From Monocercomonoides exilis (taxonomy: Eukaryota; Preaxostyla; Oxymonadida; Polymastigidae): 64,000 bases of DNA. The DNA is taken from NCBI GenBank assembly GCA_001643675.2, contig LSRY02000016.1, positions 620,001 to 684,000 of the forward strand. The letters run 5' to 3'. Positions 47,959 to 60,800 of this stretch are shown here, piece after piece. The notes beneath the pieces are model-generated. The model was not told the DNA's origin, ran no database searches, and saw only the letters and a list, made by a program, of their open reading frames with translations. The position numbers and the translations under genes are program-made. The stretch's first letter is position 1. Each line of letters starts with the position of its first letter.

Positions 47959-49201
47959 ATGTCACATTGGTATTTCGTAACTTCTTCTTCGATGCCTATT
48001 AGAACTGAAAAAAAATTTAATGATGACATTTCAATATTGAAATTAAAAGTTTGATTTAATTGTTGTCAAATGACTCATTTATTTATTTTTTCTTTTCTTT
48101 TTTGAATTATAAACAAGACTTCATTGTATTCAATAATCGGAATTCCAGCTTCTTGCATAAAATTACAACTTAAAGATGAAGAGGGGACAGTTATTGCAGA
48201 TGATCTCGATAATAATAAATGCTTAAATGATTATGAAATTTTTGATCATGCAGAGCTTCATGTCCGCTGATTTTTTTAATGTGAAACCTGAACAATTTTA
48301 TAAAATATAACATTTTATAGGCTGTGGACACATCACCAACAAATTCATTGGGCGATCTTACAGATGTTTCAAAAGTTGAAAAATTCAAAATATCAGAAGA
48401 AGAATATAATAAACGAGATGGTTTGAAGTCGAAAAGATTCTCATATAAATCTTTATCAAAATTTATAATTGACTCAGATTCTTTTAGGAAATTTAAAGAA
48501 CAAAACAAAGAACTATTTGCGGTGAGTTAATTTGTTGATTTTTAATTAAACAAAATATATTTACGACATTTTTAGAAACAAAAGGCTTTTTCAAGTTCTC
48601 AACCTTCTTTAAAAGAAGAAAACGATCATGATAGTATCTCCGAAGATCAAATTGGAAAGAGATGCCGAGTGAGTGTTTTTTTGGCTTCATTTTCTGCATA
48701 TTAACTTTTTTGAATTCAGATTTCAGGAGATCGAAGAGGGGTCATACGATTTGTTGGTTTGTTACAAAATTTGCTACTGTTAGGTTTTTTTTTTTACAAA
48801 AGAGCAAAAATTTTGCATCGAAAATTTTGCATCGAAAATTTAAACATTTTAAAGGTGAGCTTCCTGGAAAGAGTGGGCTTTTTGTTGGGATAGAACTTGA
48901 CGAGCCAATAGGAAAAAATGATGGAAGGTTTGTGCTTGGCGCATTATTATTTGAAAAGAAACAAGCATTTTTTTCTTTGTCTTCACTGAGTTTAAAACGA
49001 TCATCAGTTTATTCCATTTTATCAAAATTTCGAAATACATAATTCATTTATTAATATTTGTTTTTGAAATTGATTTGGTAACTCAATGAAAATAGTTTTG
49101 AGGGAAAAAAGATATTTGAATGCGCAGAAAAGCATGGGATATTCGTAAGAAATAAAGATATTGAAGTTGGAGACTTTCCAGAACTTGACCTGGATTTTTG
49201 A
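47959..49201 (+). CDS. TBCB: Tubulin-folding cofactor B (CAP-Gly protein)
   Basis: Seven exons: 47959..48048, 48118..48261, 48321..48521, 48576..48668, 48720..48756, 48855..48927 and 49096..49201. They give 744 nt (247 aa), the usual size for this protein, in frame. TBCB helps fold alpha-tubulin together with TBCE. Domains: an N-terminal ubiquitin-like fold (about 1-80; IIGIPASCIKLQLKDEEG), a linker with VEKFKISEEEY typical of TBCB, and a C-terminal CAP-Gly domain (about 170-240; RGVIRFVGELPGKSGLFVGI, ELDEPIGKNDG, then FEGKKIFECAEKHGIFV). The C-terminus is ELDLDF, where many orthologues end in an acidic tail with a Met or aromatic residue. Six introns of 51-168 nt break the short gene. Donors are GTTTGA, GTCCGC (weak), GTGAGT twice and GTTTGT twice. 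Confidence 0.93.
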
Positions 49202-50365
49202 GATATTTTGCAGAAAGGTTTGATTATATATTTGATTTTTTTCTGATTATTGCTCAATTACAACTTCTATTGAAAGAATATTATATAAGTTTGATTATTG
49301 TTTAGTTTGTACAGTTTGGGAATCGCCTTTCAAAAAGGGTTTTTTTTTGACCAATAATATTTCGTATGCAATGATAAAAATTTAAATTCATTGATTGAAA
49401 TTTTGATCAAACAACATTAACAGGGACAGCTTATTGTATTTTTTACCATTTTTTTTTGAATGTTTCGAGATTTTCCCAAACAATCTATGATAATTCAGAT
49501 TTTGACTCAACTGGAAATATTGTATTTAATCCACAGAGGATATTTTTATGGATCAAATTGAGTTGAATAAATGAATGAAAAGTTTTCGAAATAATTCGAA
49601 CAAAAATTTTGCACTTATGATAAAAACCACGATTTGTATCAAACTTTTTCAACTTTTTTATTGTAATAAGTGTAACATTGTAATACAAAAATATTTTGAA
49701 AAATAATTAACTGATGAAACGATTCAAATATTCAAAAATGGAGCAAAATTTTGAAGAGAAAAAATTTCATCTCAGTTCTTTTTTGTTTCCCATTAGAAAT
49801 AACTTGATCAAAAAATGCGAATTGAAAGATTATCTGATTGCGAGATGGAAAAGGAGGTTAACGGGAAATTATATGCAGGATAAGGAATAAATTGAATTCA
49901 TTGGCAGAATTAAAAATTAGATGATAATTGGAAACTTATGAAGAGCAACTAGAAGACAAAGAAATTTGAAAGAAAATCGAAGAATGAAAAAAACTAAACA
50001 TGATTTTAAACGATGGCTGCGCGCATAACCTTTTTCATTCTACACAGCAAGCATCTGTTGAAATGACAATATTCATCGGTATCGAAGAGGTGAAAACATG
50101 AAATGAAATGTGGATAAATTGCGACTGCCGAATGCTTTTTCAAATCCTCTATGCTTTTTGGAATAATTTTTTGTGAAACGTATTTTTGAATTCAATTGCA
50201 CTCAACGTCTCAACTTTATTTTTTACATCATCATCGTCATTATTATCATCATCTTTTTCATCAATTATATTCTCAACGAATATCCATTTTCAACAGCTTC
50301 TTTCCATTTTCCATCAGCATAAGCATTTTCATTTTTAATTATAAAAGCTTAATCACCTCCATTTT
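49202..50365. other. AT-rich spacer, no gene seen
   Basis: Short open frames only. Around 50200..50340 a pyrimidine-rich stretch has no recognisable feature. Confidence 0.45.
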
Positions 50366-50796
50366 TTTACAGCGATGTTGGAGCACAAGTTGTTAAAACA
50401 ATTCGAACGAAGTTATACTTCTTTCTCACGAAAACAAAACCTGCAGCTTCAAATAAACTCAGTTCTGCATTAGCTTTTGCAATCGCTACATTTTTGAGCA
50501 ATTTGCTGACTCTCTTCAACTGCCACATCGCTGCCTTCTTTTGAATTTTCACATGATTCAGAAGCCAATGCACGTATGTTATAAAGAATTATTCTTCTTC
50601 TGATAAATCTATTATTCCTTTGATTTCGGTAAATAACTTCAAATATATTTCATTTGACTCGTTTTCGCCTGAGGAATACTAAGAAATTAGAGCCAAAGCC
50701 ACTGGTCACGAGGAATTGAAGCAAAACATCGAGTGCATACAAAATGAAACGAATGGAAGGGATTAGCTTTCATCAACTTTTTCTTTGCATTCATAA

Positions 50797-52100
50797 TCAT
50801 TTATTCAGTTCAATCTGAGTTTCTATCTCATCATTACACTCCTTCATTATTTGCATCTTCTTCACGCGTTCTGCTTGCCAAATTGACAAATGCCGCAAAC
50901 CTTCTGCCAAACGGGAGAATAACCACTTGCGCATTTCTAAATTCACTTCTTCATCATCTGCGCAAAACATCGCCTTCTCATAATGGATTAGATGTATTTC
51001 AAAGCCTTCTGCAACCGAGAGTTTTTGACATTTTTTTGAAGATGCATTTCTTCTTTCACAGATCTTATCAATTTTCACAAGAAAATGCTGCTCTTGATCG
51101 AAAGGAAGCTTTTGCGATGGATTCTTAGGAAAAATTGCTTCATGAAATGGTTGAAGAAAAATTTCAAAAAAAACAGAAACCAACATCCTACATCTATCTC
51201 TTTATGGCTTTGCTCAAGGCGTAGATGATCAAAAGGGGAATTGTGCTATTCTTCAGGAAAAGTTCGAAAAGAATCACATTTTTATCGCTGGAAAGGGGGA
51301 GAATGTTTCCGATCGTTTGCTGTTTATTTTCTTTCAGAACATCCACTTCGACACAATTTCCATCCAAGAATTGTTTCAAATGCGATTATTTCCTCTTCGA
51401 TTTTTTTTTTCTTCTTTTTGCATTCCTTCTTCAACTTCTCCGTTCACTTTTCATTCCGAAAATGTTTCATCACATTTTTCAGTTCTTCGCCAAAGAATCA
51501 AACAAACCTGCTCAATCATCAAAAGAACGGCCATATTAACTCCGCAATTCATTTTCATTCTTCAACAGATTGCATACCTTTTTTCGTTCGTTTCTCCAAT
51601 CAACTCAACGCTTCCATTTTATTCTTCAATTCATATATCTCTTATAGTTTCTTTAAAGGTCTTCAATACCTTATATTTAAACTACATTCAAAGATTCCGG
51701 ATAAATTTCTTCTTTTTTTTCGTCGTCATATTCTTCATTTCCCGAAATAAAACATTTCCCATCATATCCAGAAAAATCAGATTAATTATTTCTGGAAAAT
51801 TTCTCTTCACCTCTTCTCTTCCTCCTTTTCTCTTCTCTTTTGCAAGGGCTTAATTCGAATGCCATCAATTCTTCTTCCACAAATTTGTTCCATCTCCATT
51901 GCATCTCTTATTGCCTTTCAAATGTGTAATTTTAACAGAGTATTCATCAGCATCAGAAATGGAAAGCGAACGAAGAAGCCAGTTATGTGCATGTTGGCCC
52001 TTTACAACAACAAAGAAAAGAAGGCCTTTTCATTTTGTGCAGCTTTTCAGGCGGTTTCTATTTCATTTTCAAACGGTGAATTTATATCTACGTTCACAGT
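50797..52100 (-). pseudogene. Decayed minus-strand coding relic, unknown family
   Basis: Frames on the minus strand keep protein-like, charged helical composition but change frame repeatedly: HNWLLRSLSISDADEYSVKI (about 52000), KNVMKHFRNEKWTEKLKKEC (about 51470), GWKLCRSGCSERK (about 51350), and the longest piece at 51186..50797 (KIDKICERRNASSKKCQK, RKWLFSRLAEGLRHLSIWQ) ending in TAA. Stops and shifts between the pieces make an intact gene unlikely even with introns. I recognise no family. Confidence 0.45.
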
Positions 52101-52289
52101 CGAACAATAACACCTTGTTATTTTGTGTACTCTTTTCATCTTTGTACTGGATAAGGCCATCTTAATTCATTCATTTTTCCTATAGAAGCATTTTCATTTC
52201 ATTTGTTTGATTAATTGCTTTGACTTGAAATGAACAATTCGTCAAATCATTTTTTAATGAACGTTTTCCTTTGCGAATGAAGGCACAGC

Positions 52290-53935
52290 ATGCCGACTAA
52301 CTTACCGAAGAATTGTATCGTGCTATTATGGGAGACGGATTTGTTAAAAAATAATGCGAGAGTTGCGCAAGAAGGGCTTTTCGTTTGAACTGGCAAATAA
52401 GAGAAACATATTCGTTTTAAGTGATTCCTCAGAGTTTTCAGTTTCATTCAATCATTCTTCCTCAGTTGTGAAGCTAAAGATGAAAAACCAATGCACATAC
52501 TATCAGACTCTTTTCTCTTGAAATACATCTCGAGTCAATTGGCATGCAATAACCTCTTTCAAAGAGAATTCCTTCAAAAATAATCTGAATGGTTATTTTT
52601 GGAAGAGACCTTCTGAAAAACGAAAATTTCCTTTTGTGCAAACAAACTGTGGACTTTGCTCGTCTTTTGCGAGTTTTATGTTCTATACATCAAATACACA
52701 ATATTTGAAGGACAAACCGAATTCTCCGTCAAGATCTATTTCTTTTCTTAGGCGCAGATATGCAGTATCCAGAAGGAAAAAAGATTGAATAACAAATCTT
52801 TTTACTGGAAAGAGCAAAATGGAGCTAGCGAAGCGATTCCTTTCATCATAAAACGAATATCTGCTCAGAAGAATGAAAATGATATCTGTGTGGATAATGC
52901 AACTTGGAATGGCTCTGATATTGGCAGATAAATTATTTCCAATGCATGTGATTTATCTGCTTTTTTCGGCTTGTTCTGATCGGATGGATTTATTGTCCAT
53001 CATTTTCCTCTAAACATTCAATTCGAGAAAAAGTTGTCCTTTGGCATTTTGTGGGGGCATGAAGCATCACAGAAGTGATGAGATAAAAATCAAAAATCAT
53101 AACTTAGTGATTAAAAGGACTTTTCTTCATTATCTTGTTATCTTTAATTGAATCGATTCTTCTTGATCAATAACGACCTAATTAGCACAGACGCAACTGT
53201 ATTTGCAGATCCACATTTATTCTCTTCGACTTTTGTACTCTCAATCCGCTGTTATTTTCAGGTTTCATCTGAAGTTTCATCGCTTCACTCTCTGCTCATG
53301 TTTATGAAATTATCCAAAATACTTTTTGGAGAATATAGCCTCACTTCTCATTGCAGCATCTTCTGTTCAAAGAGAACCACTCTCCGAATGAGATTTCTCT
53401 TATGGGTTCTGTTGTTATTTGTACATCATTCGAACTTCTTTTTGCAAAGCATACTTATCTATTCCAACCTATTGGGTTTGGCAATTATTCATTTATCATC
53501 CCAGAGTTGCAATTGCAATTAACAATGCGTCTAACAATATTTTTCTGAAGGGACAGATGAGGAGTTTTATTTTTGGACAATGGAAATTGAGGAATCATTG
53601 AAAGAGAAAACACCATTATTGCATGTTCAAGAAAGATAATCTTCAATGAATGTTCGGCTCTGTTGATGTCCATCAGTTTTTTTTGAGCTGCAAATTGAGC
53701 TTCAAGTGGAATTATGCGAAGAAGAAGAAGAAATCTCACAACAATATGGAGTTTCAGACATCAGATGATAAAAAGTTCTATTTTGCTGTTTGAGGAAAAA
53801 ACTGTGTCATGCAGCACATTGAAATAGATGAGTTTAGAGATTATGATTTTGCTGATGAATGGAAATTTTCTTATTCACTGTCAAAAGAACTTCTTGCTTG
53901 TCTTGCATCTCGATTGAAGCTGGATTAATTTTCTC
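52290..53935 (+). pseudogene. Decayed plus-strand coding relic, unknown family
   Basis: Plus-strand fragments look coding but are broken: MRELRKKGFSFELANKRN (about 52350), TYLFQPIGFGNYSFIIPELQ (about 53450), DEEFYFWTMEIEESLKEK (about 53560) and EIDEFRDYDFADEWKFSYS (about 53820), the last running into LSKELLACLASRLKLD. Order and strand are consistent with one old gene. No domain recognised. Confidence 0.4.
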
Positions 53936-54877
53936 TCATGAATGATCCTGAGCGAGAGGGAAAATATCTTCATTTTTGATTATTTGAGGTGAAATTAAGG
54001 CAAAATTTAGTGAACTACACAATGATGTTGTGCTGCTGCTGATGGAAATGACGGATTCACAATTACGAATGAGTGGGAGGAGAAATTACAGTTATTTCAA
54101 TGTTCTTTTCTTCTTCAATTCAAATACAAACGTGAAAATAACAACAAAGAGAGATTATTATTTTATTCCTGCCTGAAAGCAAAGAGAAGATAATAATCCA
54201 TATCCTTACGTTCGATGAATCAATGTTTCCACCAAAAGAGGCAGATAACTCGATCAATGCAGTTATTTCTGAGTGAAAAAGATTTTTCATGAAAATCTCT
54301 AAAAATATTTCTTCGGATAGGGTATTTGCTCAAGAAAATACAACTTTGAACAAACTGAACAAAATTTGTAAATGCGAAACCAAACAGAAAATTCCAGCTT
54401 ATCATCGACCGAATGGCAAGAGCTACAGACCTTGAGTTGAATAAATCCTTACTAATTTCTCTGGAGATTTCATTAAAGCTTAAGGTTATTCTATTTTCGT
54501 TTTCGAGAAATTTGTGTCATATTCATTGATGATGAATCATCAAAATTCAATATTTCAATCAGAGTGCATTCGATCGATTATTATTCTCTACGAAACAATT
54601 GCTTCAAAGGAGAAAATGGTTATTTAAATGGATTTGGAAACAAGATGTCTGCTGTGAAGTCATAAAGGAAACGAAATTAACTTCGAAAAAAGGTGATTTT
54701 TGAAGGATCAAGTTTTTGATGAATAAATGTGAGAATTCCAAATGATATTCATTAATTTATGCTTGAATTCTTTTAATTCAATGTTTTTCTCATTTTACTA
54801 ACCTTTTCGAATTCAAAAATAATTCAAAGGGAAATTTGATTAAATGCCCATAATAGAACTGTTCGCAGGAGTGAGGA
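53936..54877. other. Spacer upstream of the receptor gene
   Basis: No gene recognised. It contains the 5' region of the receptor gene; short frames may continue the preceding relic. Confidence 0.45.
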
Positions 54878-57800
54878 ATGAACTCGATTTTTCCTTGTGT
54901 TGCAGTTGCCTTGCTGCTCCAATATTGCTGCTGTGCTGCCCCTCCATGCGAAATCAATCATTCGAGCAGTGATTCCCGTTCTTCAATGAGCAAAATGTCA
55001 TCATCTTTATTTGATTCCTTTCCCGATTTGTTGAGTGAAAACAGAAAGTTTGAGCACAATAATAAATATTCGTGCTTCAATGGAATTATCCGAGAAATCA
55101 ATTCTTCGTTGGAAATATCCTCACTTTGTTGTGCTTTGCCCCCAAGCTGCTCACAATTTGTATTGTCTCAAAATTCATATCTTGCTCTTCATGGCTGTTG
55201 TGTGGTATGTTGCAGAACGGAATCGAAAAGCCCAATAATGTGCGTTTCTGGGTGCATGCTTTTGTCCAATATTTCGATGCGCTCTTCCGATGCTCCGAAA
55301 GCTCTCCCATCTCTTGTTTCTTCTCTGCCGGAATCTTTTTCTTTGTTTTCCCAAAATATGCTTGAAATTGATCAAAGTATTTTTGGTTCGTTTGTTCTTT
55401 CCTCGCATCCCTTCTGCTCGTCTCTTTCCCTGATCTCTGTGCGCATTGGACATTCTTCGTTCTCGAATATTTCATCCTTGGCAAAGCCTGAGCCATCCAA
55501 GCCTGATGAATCCATATTGTTCCATTTGTCGACAAAAATGAGATGTTGCTCATTCGAAGCAGTGAGTGATGCAATTGATGGAGGGATTGTCCAGTCAATG
55601 AACGAGCTTCGTCACTCTCTGAATCTGTTCAACACCTCATTTCGCGCTTGTGCTCGCACACCAAGACCAAATGAAGCCCAACACGGAACTCAAGAAAACC
55701 CAATAAATGTGAGTTCAAGGATTGGTTTGCCGGATGGCAATCATGAGTTTGAATGGTGTGAATGGATTGATTTGCCAACAAGTTCTGTGGATGGTGGAGC
55801 TATTTCCTGCACAGTTTCAAGCGCCAATGTTTCAATCCACAATTGCCTCTTCCAGAACTGTTCTTCAAACAGCGATGGTGGAGCAATGTACTTTCATCCA
55901 ATTGCAGTTACGAATATAACAGAAACAGACTTTATTGGATGTCAAGCTGGAACATATGGAGGAGCCATTCATCAATATCAAAATCCAGATGTTAATCAAA
56001 TTGTTTATTTTTTCAAATGTAACTTTCGTAATTGTTCAATAAATGGAGGTTATGGAACTGCAATTTACAGTGGATTCAGTTTATTCCCGGCTTCTGGAGC
56101 AATTGAAATTTCCCATTGCGAATTTGATGGAAATTGTGGGAATGACGCTTTTGGCTCAATTTCTTTTGCAAGTCCTCCAACTTCAAAACCGGGTGCGATC
56201 AGTGTTAATAACTGCAAATTTCAAAAAAATATCCTAACTTCAACTTCTTCAACAAGAGGAGGTGCTGCTATTGCTTTTAATCCATCAAAATCTTGGATGA
56301 GCGGGTTTCAATTCATTTCAAACTGCTTGTTTGATGGAAACACAGCTGCAAATGGAAGAGGAAACGATGTGCTTTTTTATGGTGGAGATGTAATTGAATC
56401 CCCATTCAGTAATTGCTTCTCGACAACAAAAGAAAAGAGAATCTGGAACAACAACACAGCAGACAATCAAACAGTGAATGATTGGATCACTTATTATTGC
56501 GAAAAGTTTGTGAAATCAGATGGAACAGACAAAAATAAATGTGGAGTTACTGAGGCAGATGCGTGCAAGACACTTGAATATGCAGTTGGACAGGCAGATG
56601 CAAATTCTGAATTGAAAGTGATTCTCCTTCCCTCCTCATTTTCACCTTCTTCGTGTATTGACATTGGAACAAAGCATATTGAGATGAATGGGAACGACAA
56701 AGCCACCTGCATTGTGCAGACAAACATGCTTTCAAGTGGTGCTTTAGTCTCGTTGTTTTCGATCTCGCATGGCTCCCTTTCAGTCTCTTCGTTCTCCATT
56801 GTCCACAACTCACCTCAATCACCATCGCCTTCGCTGTTCACCCTCACTCAGCAAGAAGCCACCCTTACCATCTCAGATCTCACCATCACAGGCTCATCCT
56901 CAGCTGTCATCTTCAGCTCGTCTCTATTCATGGTTTTGTTTGGCTCAATATCTGTTTCCTCCTCCAACATCTCTTCTGTTACTCTGGCGTCTGCTCCTCT
57001 GTTCCACTTTGGCACTCCATCAGATGTGGTGAACATCACATCGACAGGCATGAGTGATGTGACACGAAGTGATGGGGGAGCAGCACTTGTGGCTGATTCA
57101 GATGGATCTCTTTCGCTTTCTGTGAGCGGCTGCGAGTTTGTGAGGTGTGGGTGCCGCAAGTCTGCTGATGGAGGAAGCCATCTGCTGAGGATAGTGAATG
57201 GAAACAGCATGGAAATTGATGGATGCACATTCACTGAGTGCTTTGCAGGCAGCGAGGGTGGGAAAGGAGGGGCGCTGCACGCAAACGTTGAAATGGGAGA
57301 GGGAGGAGGAGGGAAGATGATTGTGAGTGAATCAAGGTTTGAGGGGTGTGAGTGCAGTGAGGAGAGTGGAAGAGGAGGAGCGATATATGTGCAGTTGAAA
57401 GGATCAGCAGAGGCATTCAGGCTCACTCAGCCGATGTTTGGAGGAAACAAGGCGAAATGGGGAAAGGATGTGTTTATTGCAGCAGGGCACATTGATGAAG
57501 AGGATGTGAGGAATTGGCTTGATTGGAGCTTGACGGAGGCTGAGTTGGGGTGTTTGGATGATATTGAGGGGGTGGAGATAGAAGCAGCATATGGGGATGT
57601 GGTGCTTCCCCTTGTTGTGTATCTGTGGGAGAATTTCACAGGGCCAGTGCATGTTGGGGGAAGCAGGGCGGCAGACTTCGGTGCATGTGGATTTGCTGAA
57701 GCGCCATGCTCTTCAATCGGCCAAGGATTGGCTCTTCGATTTTCATTGGCTGAGTCAGGTGAAATTCAGCTTCATGCGCCATTTGTGTTAAGCGAAGAGG

Positions 57801-60800
57801 TGACTGTGCCTGAAGGAGAGTGGAGAGTGGGATGTGGAGAGGAGTTGAAAGTTGGCATTGATGTGAGTGTGAGCTCAGAGATATCGCAAGAGGGAGTAAT
57901 TGTTTCAGGCAGTTCATTTTCGATTGAAAAGATAGTGATGAATGTGAAGAGCATTCACTCTGAGATTGAGTATCTGATGATGTGTATTGGAGGGGTTCTG
58001 AGGGTGAGCAGTTGCGAAGTTGACTTGAGGGAAGGGACAAGGGGTGTGGGGCTTGTGGCAGGGAGAGGTGGGGAAGTGGAGATTGAGGATGTGAAGATGA
58101 GTGGGAATGGGCTTGAATGTGGAATATCAGTGATTTCATTCAAAGGAGGAAATGGAGGAGGATGGTTAAAGATGATTCGATGCAACATTTCAGGGATCAA
58201 CATCAATGGTGTGGCAGAGTCGGGGTCAGGAGTGGAATGGATGAATGGAGAGTTGCTGGAGATGAGTGAGTGCAACTTGAGTGGTATTGTGAGTGAGAGC
58301 GGTAATGGGGGAGGAGTGAGAGTGGTGATTGAGAAGACAGGAACAAAAGCTGGGAATGATGAGAGTGAGCCAATGGTGAAGCTGAGTGGATGTGTTTTTA
58401 ATGGGTGCTGTGTTGAGGGTGAGGGGAGGATGGGAGGAGGGGTGTGTGTGGAATGTGTGGAATATGGGAATGCTGCTGATGCTGATGCTGATGCTGATAT
58501 TGTGATTGAGGGATGCCGATTCAAGGGGTGTGAAGCACCAACAAGTGGAGCAGGAGGAGGATATGGAGGAGGGGTGATGATTGGACTGGAAGAAGGGGGA
58601 GATGGGTTTGTTGTGAGAGATCCGGATTTTGGAGAAGGAGGGAGCAAGCCAAACAAGGCGAAATATGGGAGCAACATGTTTGTGCAATCGGCTGAGCTGA
58701 GGTGCAGCATCACAAACACCACACTGCCTTTCATGGATGGGATGAGGGGTGAGGAAGGGATAGAAGAACAGTTCATGGGATATGATGGGAGCGACAGAGC
58801 GAATGCAATCCCATTGGTGTATTTCTTTGAAGAAATTGGAGCAGAAGTGCATGTTGGGAGTGGAGGTGCAGACACAGTGGTGTGTGGCTTTGAGAGGCAT
58901 CCGTGCAGATCGCTTCATCACACAGTCACCCGATTGGAGGGAGGAGAGGGGAAGAGGATTATTGTGAGTGGTGAGAGTGAGGTGGGGAGCGAGATGGATG
59001 TGAGTGGAGTGGATGTGAGATGTGCATCTGGAAGCAGCACTTGTGTTGTGAGGTGTCTGAAAGATATTGGTGGGAACACAGGAATTGTGATTGTGAACAC
59101 AAAGAGATGTGTGATTCAGGGGATTGTGTTTGCTGTTCCTTGCTCATTTGGAAATGGAGACAAGAGACTGATTGCATCACAGGGTGTTGAAGGGGTGCTG
59201 GAGGTGGAAGAGAGCTCATTTGGGATGGATGAAGGGGAGAGTGGATCGATTGAGTTTGTGATGATCACAGTGAATGAAGGAACATTGCTATGCGCAAGGC
59301 TGAGCATGCAATCTATTTCAACGAGTTGTCCACTCATCTGTCTGGAGAACAGCGGGACAATCAACATGAGCAGCAGCAACTGGTCAGATGTGGTATGCGA
59401 AGGATGCAGTGCGCTGGGTGTGGAGGTTGTTCTGAGTGAAGATCCAGAAATGGGAATGAGCAGTACCAAAATGGCACATGACAAATCAAACAACAACATG
59501 CTGGCAAACATTGGAGTGAATGAGTGTGCGTTTTCGAGAGTGGAGCAGAAGAACGGAAATGCACCTGGGCTACTGAGAGGCGCAACAATCACAGGATTAA
59601 CACTGCGAGTGAACAACACCACACTGGAAGGGTGTGGCTCATCCTCAAGTGAAAGAGGAGGAGCAGTGCTATTTGAGCTTGGGAATGGTGGGTCTGTCAC
59701 GTGGGAAGATTGCCAAGCGAGTGAGTGCTTTGCAAAGTCGAGTGGCAGAGGGGGTGTGATCTTCCTGGATTGTTCATCGAGCACACAAGCACCGCTTCCT
59801 TTTTGCTTCAGCAACATCGACTTTTCAGCAAACACAGCGTTGCGAGGGAGAGATGTGTATGTGAGATGCACCAACATCGACACACAGATCAATGAAACAC
59901 AGTTCGACCTCGACTTTGGCACATCATACAACCGCACATTTGCAATATGGGGGTGCACAATGCAGACATTTGAGGATGAGGAGGATCTTCTGCTGAAGAT
60001 GTTGCCATTCATGGATTATGTGGTGTTTGCTTCATCAACAGCACCTGAGGCATCAGATTCCATTCATTGTGGGAGTTCATCAGCTCCATGCGAATCTGTG
60101 AATGTGGGGCTGAGGCATGTGATCAGCAGTTCATTCAGCTCACTTTATATTTTCTATGATTCCCTCATCGCAGGCCCAGCATCAGCGAGAGATGTGGCAA
60201 TCCGGTCAGCAGACAGGGTGGAGGTAGCAACAGTGCATCTGGACCAGCCAGCGAATGGAGCAGAGGATGAGGGGATCATTGAGTGTACCCTGCGAGTGGA
60301 GATTGAGCTGATCACATTTGAATTTGGAGCACATTTCTCATCATCTGTTCCATCTCTTCTGCATGTGAAGAGTGGCTCTCTTGTCCTTTCACGCGCAATG
60401 TTTTCAGCGCAGAACATGTTTAATGCGCAGTCTGCATCAAATGAGCAAACACTGCAACTGAGCATGGTGCGTGTTGCCCAAGGCTCGCTCTCAATCATAC
60501 AATCCAGAATTGCTGCAATGAGAATTGCATTGCCATTCCTCTTGATCAGAGAAGCAAATGCAGTGAATGTGTCACATTTGGATGTTTCAGAGGTGTTCTT
60601 CACAGGGAATGTGATGGAGCTGCACAATGCATCAGAGGTGCACATGGAAAGTGCGAGACTGGAAAATGTTGTTGCAAATGGAAGTTGTGTGATTGTGGAT
60701 GACTGTGTGAATGTGGGTGTGAAAGAGTTTGAATGTTCAGATACTCAAGCAAATGGAAGCGTTTACAAAATCCACTCGACCAATCCCATTTTAAATTCAA

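Noticed and set aside
48928-49095. Small open frames in the 168-nt stretch inside TBCB
   Set aside because: This is the last intron. Splicing it restores the CAP-Gly motif GKNDGSFEGKKIFE.
50196-50396. Short plus-strand His/Ser/Phe-rich frame as a gene
   Set aside because: Low-complexity composition, no start context or domain, and no splice partners found.
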